Below, piece by piece: positions 59,655-64,000 of a stretch of DNA of 64,000 bases (position 1 is the first letter of the stretch; every line of letters begins with the position of its first letter). Source of the DNA: Dromiciops gliroides (taxonomy: Eukaryota; Chordata; Mammalia; Microbiotheria; Microbiotheriidae). The notes under the pieces are model-generated. The model had not been told where the DNA came from. It did no database searches and saw nothing but the letters and a program-made list of their open reading frames with translations. The DNA is taken from NCBI RefSeq assembly GCF_019393635.1, contig NC_057865.1, positions 296,747,385 through 296,811,384 of the forward strand, read 5' to 3'. The position numbers and the translations under genes are program-made.

Positions 59655-60192
59655 TCCTCCCTCCCTCCCTCCTTCCCTCCTTCCCTCCCTTCTTCTCTCT
59701 CCCTTCCTCTTCCTTTCCCTATTTCTCTTGCTCTGTCTCTCTCCTCCTCCCTCACTCCTCTTCCTCTCCCTCTTCCTCTCTGTCTCTCTCCCTCTTCTCC
59801 CTTCCTCCTTCTCTCTTTCTCCCTCTCTCCCTCTCCTCCTAGCTCTCTTTACTGTATTAGGCAGGTCGGGTTGGGTTTCCTTTTGACTTTTCACCCCCAG
59901 GGCCTTGCACATAGCAGGCCCCCAATAGATGTTAGTTAAGTTAAATTGAATTCCTTATAATGAATTGAAATCAATGGAAGGTATGAACCTTACCATTTGC
60001 GCCCCTCACAAAGAATGCCTTCACATTCCATCCAATAGGAGGGCAAATCACCAAGTTTCTCTTTTTTTTCAGATGACTTCAGGCGGACAGTTGCATCTAG
60101 TATCCTGAAGTGGGTTGTCAGTCACCACAATTATAGCAAGAGCAAATCCAGGGCCAAAAAAGAAGAGGATGAAGAGATAAGCCGAAATAAAG
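34815..60192 (+). CDS. TTLL8: TTLL8, tubulin monoglycylase (partial, N-terminal 243 residues over 7 exons)
   Basis: Coding pieces 34815-34884, 36266-36357, 51408-51537, 55160-55233, 57220-57348, 58199-58313 and 60073-60192 join in one frame to 243 codons plus one base. TTLL8 transfers the first glycine to glutamate side chains of tubulin and some other proteins, and acts in ciliary and flagellar axonemes. Diagnostic stretches are [12 protein letters not shown] (residues 58-69), [45 protein letters not shown] and [18 protein letters not shown]. These are typical of the TTLL3/TTLL8 glycylase branch. Its position directly after MLC1 favours TTLL8. The ATP-grasp catalytic core and C-terminus are beyond 64 kb. 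The ATG at 34815 was chosen because it aligns with the human start, but the frame is also open upstream to the exon border. Confidence 0.92.
35377..35426. repeat. (TA)n microsatellite at a SINE tail
   Basis: About 24 TA units abutting the tail side of the minus-strand SINE that follows. Confidence 0.97.
35427..35565 (-). repeat. CORE-SINE (WSINE1-like)
   Basis: Full core and head in reverse, ending CACTTAGCTGCCCCCC. The tail has apparently become the adjacent (TA)n. Confidence 0.93.
35613..35759 (+). repeat. CORE-SINE (WSINE1-like) with target-site duplication
   Basis: Flanked by AAAAGAATACC at 35602-35612 and 35760-35770. Forms a tight inverted pair with the copy ending at 35565. Confidence 0.95.
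35850..35995 (-). repeat. MIR fragment
   Basis: CCCCCATTTTAAACATGAGG and CTTGTCCAATGTCACAAAGA are the MIR core in reverse. Confidence 0.6.
36266..36357 (+). CDS. TTLL8: TTLL8 second coding exon
   Basis: The acceptor is CTTTTGTAG and the donor GTACAT. It completes the split K codon, then runs [20 protein letters not shown] followed by [13 protein letters not shown](F/Y)K(L/I)AR is the first conserved TTLL8 block. It ends in phase 0. Confidence 0.93.
36358..38880 (+). other. TTLL8 15-kb intron, left part
   Basis: L3/CR1-like words lie near 37850-38040 (ACATATTTGAAGACAGACAG) and a MIR fragment near 38600-38660. The rest is unassigned. The ORF of 200 codons at 38095-38697 shows no family resemblance and crosses the MIR, so it is not called. 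Confidence 0.45.
38885..39350. repeat. Polypyrimidine tract (TTCC/TTTCC)n
   Basis: About 460 bp nearly pure C/T on the + strand. It includes an internal duplication of about 90 bp (TTCCCCTTCTTTCCTTTCTC at about 39101 and again about 100 bp later). Confidence 0.95.
39355..41225 (+). other. TTLL8 intron, unassigned block
   Basis: About 1.9 kb with no SINE and no recognised LINE. Two overlapping minus-strand ORFs (40500-40985 and 40711-41235, 161 and 174 codons) are in different frames and resemble nothing I know. Confidence 0.35.
41230..41935 (+). repeat. L2 LINE reverse-transcriptase region
   Basis: The + strand encodes the relic [16 protein letters not shown], the L2 RT block, preceded by CGTTTTCTCCAACATGACTA (SNMTNDLLG). 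Degenerate, non-functional. Confidence 0.75.
41940..43420 (+). other. TTLL8 intron, unassigned
   Basis: No exon, RNA gene or recognisable repeat. Confidence 0.35.
43426..43660 (+). repeat. Older MIR/THER-type SINE
   Basis: GGTGGCACAGTGGCTAGAGC head, B box GAGTTCAAATCC, then a MIR-like end with GAGGATCAAATGAGATGAAG and an L2-like tail. Confidence 0.7.
43930..44110 (-). repeat. L3/CR1 tail fragment (probable)
   Basis: GACCTCAGAAGTCATCTGGT and TTTGGGGAAGTCTCTCCTTA resemble the CR1/L3 3' end in antisense, diverged. Confidence 0.45.
44380..44480 (+). repeat. MIR fragment
   Basis: TGCTCTGTGACCGAGGACAA and the following CACTTCTCTGTGTG are MIR core words. Confidence 0.55.
45011..45155 (+). repeat. 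CORE-SINE (WSINE1-like)
   Basis: Full copy with an ACAAAACAAAAC tail; AACATGTAA flanks both sides (45000-45008 and 45156-45164). Confidence 0.94.
45222..45262. repeat. (CA)n microsatellite
   Basis: About 20 CA units. Confidence 0.97.
45270..46675 (+). other. TTLL8 intron, unassigned
   Basis: No exon or repeat family recognised. A minus-strand ORF of 163 codons (45667-46158) is open but resembles no family I know, and is left uncalled. Confidence 0.35.
46680..46815 (-). repeat. MIR fragment
   Basis: GAGTTAAGTGACTTAGTCAA and GGTCACACAACTTTTAAGTG are the MIR core in reverse. Confidence 0.6.
46960..47850 (+). repeat. L2 LINE, RT region to tail
   Basis: The relic peptide spans [11 protein letters not shown] sequence (CATGCTGATTCTCAAATCTA) and [20 protein letters not shown], a standard L2 RT region, and ends with the tail TAGTGCCTGGTACATATTAG. 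It contains the local 27-bp tandem repeat at 47412-47575. Confidence 0.75.
47412..47575 (+). repeat. 27-bp tandem repeat inside L2
   Basis: About six diverged units of GTTGATTTCACCTCTGCAGC followed by ATCTCTC or similar. In the open frame they give a repeated [12 protein letters not shown] 9-residue unit. Confidence 0.75.
48387..48531 (-). repeat. CORE-SINE (WSINE1-like) inside the HAL1-like element
   Basis: Flanks GTTCATAATTTCTT (48373-48386) and GCTCATCATTTCTT (48532-48545) are a 14-bp duplication with two changes. Confidence 0.92.
48958..49105 (+). repeat. CORE-SINE (WSINE1-like) inside the HAL1-like element
   Basis: Flanked by TAGTGAGTTAGAG-like copies before 48960 and at 49106-49119. 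Confidence 0.92.
49815..49953 (-). repeat. CORE-SINE (WSINE1-like) inside the HAL1-like element
   Basis: Flanks TGTATACTTTTATCTT (49799-49814) and TGTGTATAGTTTTATCTT (49954-49971) are a diverged target duplication. Confidence 0.92.
50523..50663 (+). repeat. CORE-SINE (WSINE1-like) inside the ORF1 relic
   Basis: Flanked by ATCTCTCCTGG at 50512-50522 and 50664-50674. Confidence 0.94.
51408..51537 (+). CDS. TTLL8: TTLL8 third coding exon
   Basis: It follows a 15-kb intron. The acceptor is TTTATTTTAG and the donor GTAACT. The product starts [20 protein letters not shown], then [20 protein letters not shown] and ECE, plus one base. This is the conserved glycylase N-terminal block. Confidence 0.96.
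51540..52890 (+). other. TTLL8 intron with MIR and possible L2
   Basis: A MIR fragment lies at about 51965-52150 (reverse: CCCCATTTTATGGATGGGTC). 52,380-52,860 has L2-like words in reverse. No exon between 51537 and 55160. Confidence 0.5.
52905..53310 (-). repeat. L1 LINE ORF2 fragment
   Basis: ATCTTGCAACTTTGCTGAAA and TAAGTAAACCATCTGCAAAA are antisense L1 ORF2 words. Confidence 0.7.
53755..54412 (-). repeat. L2 LINE, 3' part (left of a SINE)
   Basis: The reverse tail AAGGACCTACTATGTGCTAG is followed by GGATTTTAGCTGGGACTTGA and GAATTCCAGGTTTGATAGAC, in reversed L2 order. Confidence 0.72.
54413..54562 (+). repeat. CORE-SINE (WSINE1-like) inserted in L2
   Basis: Flanked by identical AAGAAGAGATGGAGAG at 54397-54412 and 54563-54578. 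Confidence 0.96.
54579..55000 (-). repeat. L2 LINE, continuation right of the SINE
   Basis: GAAGTGGAGGCACCTGGTGT and TCAAGGAGTTTAGCCAAAAG continue the reversed L2. It includes a short (GGGAT)n run near 54778-54799. Confidence 0.55.
55160..55233 (+). CDS. TTLL8: TTLL8 fourth coding exon
   Basis: The acceptor is TTCCTTATAG and the donor GTAGGG. The first two bases complete a Glu codon, then [20 protein letters not shown] followed by HDVM. It is acidic, variable sequence except for the NIHDVM end, and finishes in phase 0. Confidence 0.93.
55320..56540 (+). other. TTLL8 intron with MIR fragments
   Basis: MIR-like words occur near 55385-55500 (reverse) and 56130-56270 (forward: GCCTCAGTTTCCTCGTCAGC). 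The remainder is unassigned. Confidence 0.5.
56557..56704 (+). repeat. CORE-SINE (WSINE1-like) with perfect target-site duplication
   Basis: Flanked by AAAAGACCAAAGTG at 56543-56556 and 56705-56718. Confidence 0.96.
56864..57009 (-). repeat. CORE-SINE (WSINE1-like)
   Basis: Flanks CAGAGTACTCTTT (56851-56863) and CAGAGTCTTCTTT (57010-57022). Inverted relative to the copy at 56557 and 210 bp before a TTLL8 exon. Confidence 0.94.
57220..57348 (+). CDS. TTLL8: TTLL8 fifth coding exon
   Basis: The acceptor is TTGTGCCAG and the donor GTGAGT. 43 codons: [20 protein letters not shown], then [20 protein letters not shown], then TTK, phase 0 at both ends. This exon is a TTLL3/8 signature. Confidence 0.96.
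57820..58020 (+). repeat. L2 LINE fragment
   Basis: CTAGAATGCCATCCCAAACC through TGGATGCCTTCCTTGATGCA is sense L2, between TTLL8 exons five and six. Confidence 0.6.
58199..58313 (+). CDS. TTLL8: TTLL8 sixth coding exon
   Basis: The acceptor is TTTTTTGAAG and the donor GTGAGT. 38 codons plus one base: [20 protein letters not shown], then [18 protein letters not shown]. The PRCY segment opens the TTL-type domain. Confidence 0.96.
58314..59390 (+). other. TTLL8 intron, mostly unique
   Basis: A MIR fragment lies near 58895-59000 (reverse). Several overlapping ORFs are out of frame with TTLL8 and show no family resemblance. Confidence 0.4.
59395..59560 (+). repeat. L2 LINE fragment
   Basis: CCTTTGCCCTGGCTGCTTGC through TCTGCAGGAGGTCTTTCTTG is a sense L2 piece. 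Confidence 0.5.
59580..59845. repeat. Polypyrimidine tract (CT)n/(CCCT)n
   Basis: About 265 bp of nearly pure C/T on the + strand, about 230 bp before the TTLL8 exon at 60073. Confidence 0.95.
60073..60192 (+). CDS. TTLL8: TTLL8 seventh coding exon (last in window)
   Basis: The acceptor is CTTTTTTTTCAG and the donor GTATTT. It begins [20 protein letters not shown] and continues into a charged, probably disordered linker ([19 protein letters not shown]). It ends in phase 1. No further TTLL8 exon was recognised up to 64,000. Confidence 0.94.
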
Positions 60193-60481
60193 GTATTTGG
60201 GGCAATACTACCAAAAGAATTTGTTGTTCCGTAAGAAAAGATGAGATTAGCTGCCAGGAAGGAGTTACACAGTTACTCCACAATGCACTTTCCTTTGAGG
60301 GAGAGAGGATTCCTGCTCAAGGTGAGGGGGATAGACATAGCAGGCAGTGGAAAGAAGACAAATGCTCAAGTCTTATTTCACGTGTTCTCTCTGCCAGGGA
60401 GAATGCTCTTTGTCCAGGGAAAAACAGCAGAATTGGCTAACAGGGAGATTATCTCCAAAACAAGTAAGGAGATGATTTTTT

Positions 60482-60642
60482 TCCTTTTTCTTTTTTTTTT
60501 TTGTGGGGCAATAAGGGTTAAGTGACTTGCCCAGGGTCACACAGCCAGCAAATGTCAAGTGTCTGAGGCCAGATTTTAACTCAGATCTTCCTGAATACAG
60601 GGCCAGTGCTTTATCTATCCACTGTGCCACCTAGCTGTCCCC
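60482..60642 (-). repeat. CORE-SINE (WSINE1-like) with target-site duplication
   Basis: Flanked by GATGATTTTTT at 60471-60481 and 60643-60653. Confidence 0.94.
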
Positions 60643-60859
60643 GATGATTTTTTAAAAATTGAATTAGTTGTGTTTTTCTTATTTCAAGTCACTTGGCTCA
60701 GATTAACGACATTTCAGGCTACTGAAAAAAATGGGCAGATCTGGTTACTGAGCCACTGTCAATGATCTTTGAAAGGTCCCAGACACTGGTAACGGTCCAG
60801 TAACATTAGATAAAAGCAGATCTTACTCCACTTTTCACAATTAGGAGAAGAGAGTTTGC

Positions 60860-61090
60860 CAATTGTAGACCAATGCACTTGACTTTTATTTCTGACAAAA
60901 CAAGAGGATAATTTAAAAAGGATGGTTGATGACTACTTAGAAAAGGAAGCAGCAGTAAATCAGCAGCATGGCTTTGTCAGGAACAAGTTTAACTATGTTT
61001 CCTTTGGGGGGCAGGATTAATAAATTGATAGAGCAGGTATGTGCTATAGACTAGGGTAAAACATTTCACAGAATCACTCCTAGTCTTACA
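60860..61090 (+). repeat. L3/CR1 LINE RT fragment
   Basis: CAGCAGCATGGCTTTGTCAG, then TTTAACTATGTTTCCTTTGG and TGTGCTATAGACTAGGGTAA, follow the CR1/L3 RT block in sense, degenerate. Confidence 0.6.
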
Positions 61091-61381
61091 AGTGGGTAGG
61101 GAATTTCCATGTCTCCTCCAAAACTCCCCCGCAGAACCCAGTTACCTGTCGCTTTTGCTGCTGAGGCAGGGAGCAGTTGGTGTGCTCAGGCTGCAGGTCT
61201 CATTTTGAGTGCTGGGAACCCTTGTGCCAAAATTCTTGATTCTTTGATTCCGTGGCAGTTTGCTTCTTGGATGAGCTGGGCTGTTGCCACTTGAATGTGG
61301 CTCCTGTCTTTACATACATTCTTTCTAAAGATGTCTCATAGATGTGCTCTCACATCCAGAGTACAGCTCATTTGCACTTTC

Positions 61382-61527
61382 TTTTTGTTGGTTTTCTTTG
61401 TGGGGCAATGGGGGTTAAGTGACTTGCCCAGGGTCACACAGCTAGTAAGTGTCTGAGGCTGGATTTGAACTCAGGTCCTCCTGACTCCAGGGCGGGTGCT
61501 CTATCCACTGTGCCACCTAGCTGCCCC
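61382..61527 (-). repeat. CORE-SINE (WSINE1-like) with perfect target-site duplication
   Basis: Flanked by CTCATTTGCACTTTC at 61367-61381 and 61528-61542. Confidence 0.96.
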
Positions 61528-61544
61528 CTCATTTGCACTTTCCT

Positions 61545-62375
61545 GTGATGACTTTGGTCCTAAGCCTTGCACTTAGGAAAGATGTCTACAACCATCCCAG
61601 GATGCCCATAGACTCTGCTTACCCATGTCCAGGATCCTCACAGAGAAAATGCCTTAGAGAGCCCTGAGGCCTTTCAGGGGCTTTCTCCTCTGGAGTCCAG
61701 CTTTGACCCCGATTTGGCAGAAGCATCCTTCCTGGCTTGGTGTCTCTCATTTTTTGTAGTTCATCCTCATTCACATCCAAGGACAAATGAGATGCTCAAT
61801 GTTGACTCCCTGGAGAGTGGGGATCCCCCTTCTCGGTGTTAACACTCTGGCTCCCGATTGCAGGCAACCCCATTCTAGGGATCACATTCATCTGTGGGCA
61901 TGCAGTGCAAATTCAAGAAATGAAAACATAACTAAACTTCACTTTTAAAAGATGAGACAAAATGCCAGTGTGTGCAGTTCTTTTTGAGATTGTGTGGGCC
62001 TGAGCACGCATGGCCCACCCCGTATACACAAGTAGGCCAGTTAGAACTGAGCAGACCACTAGTCGGTGGGTTGTTGTGTGGTCATACATAGTCTTAGAAC
62101 TTCCCAGAAACCGCCCACTGAAAATCCAAGAGCTTCAGTCTTGTTGTCAGTAAGTGAGTAGTGAGCTTCCTGGGAAATGCAGCAGGCCTCAGATACCCAT
62201 CCCTTTTCTGGTATGAGACCCCTTCTGAGTGCCCTAGGCTGGCATCAGTATGTGACACCCGAGCTTTGTTTGCATCTGCAATAAGCCATCTCTGGAGCTG
62301 CAGAAATTACTGATGAACCATTTCCACAAAGACCTTCTCACATGCATCATCCCAAATACTAGTGAAGAGTTCAGT
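61545..62375 (+). other. TTLL8 intron, unassigned
   Basis: No exon, RNA gene or repeat family recognised. Confidence 0.35.
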
Positions 62376-62379
62376 CAGG

Positions 62380-63430
62380 CAGGAAGCCTTACAAGGTACC
62401 TGGCAAAAGGAAAGACCAAAACGGTCCCTGTCCTCAAGGAGTTCCCAGTCCAAGGGAGGAGATGACATAAACAACTTGATGGTACAATATCTACAGAATA
62501 GGTAGGAAGTAATCTCAAAGAGGAAGGCATTAGCAAGCTGGGAGGTGCGGCAGTGAGGGAAGGAACCAGGAAAGGCCTCCTGCAAGAATATAGAATTGAT
62601 TTCTTCTAACTCCATTCAGAAACATGTGACCAGTGTCCAAGGAGGTAGATGGTGGAAATCAGCCAGGCTTGGTGAAGGGCCAAGACATGACTGGGGATAG
62701 GACAAGAGGACAAAGGATTCCAGAGGCACAGTAGAGGACCCAACTAGTTAATCAGGGAATCAAGATATGGAAAGGAGGGGAGTGGGGCTGTGGCTGGCTG
62801 ATGGTCTGGGAAACCTGTGGGGGGTCACAGGGAACCCTCACAGGGTTGGGAGGGTGGGATGGAAGGTGACAAGAATGTGATCAGACAAGGATTTGAGAGT
62901 TCAGGAACATGGAAATAGAGCGCTTGTGGGGGATGTAGAGCGCTTGTGGGGGTGTAGAGCGCTTGTGGGGGAAGTAGAGTGCTTGTGGGGATGTAGAGCG
63001 CTTGTGGGGGAAGTAGAGCGCTTGTGGGAGTGTAGAGTGCTTGTGGGGGTGTAGAGTGCTTGTGGGGGAGGCACACCTCCATGCGTAGCTGGGGAGGGGC
63101 AGAAGAGCATCAGGTCATGGCAAAGGAGGGAACTGGGGAACTGGAAGTTTTGGGTATCTGGGGGATCCATATCAATACATATTGAAGTCCCTCAGTGTGA
63201 GGACAGGGGCTGGGATCGAGGGAAAAACCATGAACCAGGTACTGACTTTGTTGAGGAAGGAGAAGGTTCCGGGAGTCACCATGGAATCACAGGTGAGACA
63301 TTGGAAGGCTTTCGAGGGAATGGCGGAGCTCTTTACACATGCCCAGTGGGTACCAACAAATCCCAGGCGAGCCCTGAGCTCTGAGGGTGGCCGGCATGAC
63401 TACTTCTGTCTCCTTGGTTTGGTCCTGACT
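62380..63430 (-). repeat. L2 LINE fragment with internal minisatellite
   Basis: CCCTGTCCTCAAGGAGTTCC, AGGCCTCCTGCAAGAATATA and AGGTCATGGCAAAGGAGGGA read as reversed L2-like sequence. The right half is less certain. Confidence 0.55.
62917..63070. repeat. 19-20-bp minisatellite, eight units
   Basis: Eight tandem units of AGAGCGCTTGTGGGGGATGT, differing mainly as GCGC/GTGC and by one-base length changes. Confidence 0.93.
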
Positions 63431-63434
63431 TCCT

Positions 63435-64000
63435 GCTGGGACACTGTCTGACTCCTCCACACGACAGAGCCTTGGCTTAAGTTGTCAGTGGCATCTGTAG
63501 CTTCAGACCGGCATCTTTCAGCCACTGGAGTCCTTCACTTTCTTCATATTCTTCTAATACCCTACCAAAGATGGGAGGTGAGTTAGGTGATTCATGTCAC
63601 CAGTGACATTCTCCCTAAGCCACTGAAAAGTTGCCCCCAATTCCTTGAAGTATACACTCCCATTGGGAATATATGGTACCCACTGTTTGGGCCAAACACT
63701 GGAGATCAGAGACTTCTTATCAAGCAGTCCTCAGTGCAAGTCCTGGTTGTTCCAAGTCCAACAGTCTATACACATTCTGATCTTTCTGGGCTTTTCCTGC
63801 ACCACAACTTGGGGCTCTGTGATGATGTCACTGGATAAGTTCTTTCTGCTAGTTTGCAATGTCTTCTGGGATTGTTCCCAAAAGGACTGATACACTGAGT
63901 GTGGGTTCTTTCACTGGTTCTCTGTTGATTTCTGTGACTTTTTCATGTTTCTTCCCCTATCCCCTTATCACCCCCCTGCAAAATTTGAACAAAACCATGC
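63435..64000 (+). other. TTLL8 intron, window end
   Basis: Nothing identifiable. No match to the next TTLL8 exon was found. Confidence 0.4.

Noticed and set aside
59467..59912. ORFs of 139, 121 and 86 codons
   Set aside because: Translation of the CT repeat and adjoining L2.
34815..60192. TTLL3 instead of TTLL8
   Set aside because: The N-terminal [13 protein letters not shown] and NIHDVM blocks and the position after MLC1 fit TTLL8 better; sequence beyond the window would settle it.
62917..63070. Regular direct repeats as a CRISPR array
   Set aside because: Units are contiguous with no spacers, and the sequence is a mammalian intron.

Overview
This is vertebrate nuclear DNA, almost certainly marsupial. 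Two unrelated observations agree. First, about twenty near-identical ~150-bp CORE-SINEs (tRNA-like head with A and B boxes, MIR-type core, A-rich tail, many with intact target-site duplications) are of the kind abundant in marsupials (WSINE1-type, probably Australidelphian), together with one MAR1-type SINE, L1/HAL1, L2 and L3/CR1 fragments. Second, the coding exons are mammalian orthologues in their known mammalian order. There is no bacterial, phage or CRISPR content.

Layout. (1) 1-27,327: the last nine coding exons of MLC1 on the + strand, 289 residues reaching the natural stop codon. The ~89 N-terminal residues lie upstream of the window. A 3' UTR probably runs to about 30.4 kb and contains an ancient CR1-like repeat and a 390-bp CT tract. 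(2) 30-32.5 kb: short intergenic gap with L2, a MAR1 SINE and a mosaic duplication. (3) 32.5-33.5 kb: a strong CpG island, the likely promoter and 5' exon of the next gene. (4) 34,765-60,192: the first seven coding exons of TTLL8 on the + strand (243 residues plus a split codon). The catalytic ATP-grasp core lies to the right of the window. (5) 60.2-64 kb: TTLL8 intron with SINEs, L3, L2 and a 19-20-bp minisatellite.

The two genes are tandem and co-oriented, as in human 22q13.33 (MLC1 then TTLL8), which is what separates TTLL8 from its paralogue TTLL3. They are not functionally linked: MLC1 is an astrocyte membrane protein and TTLL8 a ciliary tubulin glycylase.

I found no evidence for an undescribed biological system. 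The observations most worth a second look are an exon-level internal duplication in MLC1 (exons 4-6 versus 9-11), uniformly phase-0 MLC1 exons, a chimeric duplication joining an MLC1-downstream segment to a promoter-like piece of the CpG island, a solo LTR and a small L1 tail fragment nested in an older L1, a HAL1-like ORF1-only element, and inverted SINE pairs beside TTLL8 exons. Exon numbers assume the human 12-exon MLC1 gene and are inferred. Repeat family names are from recognition, not from a database search.
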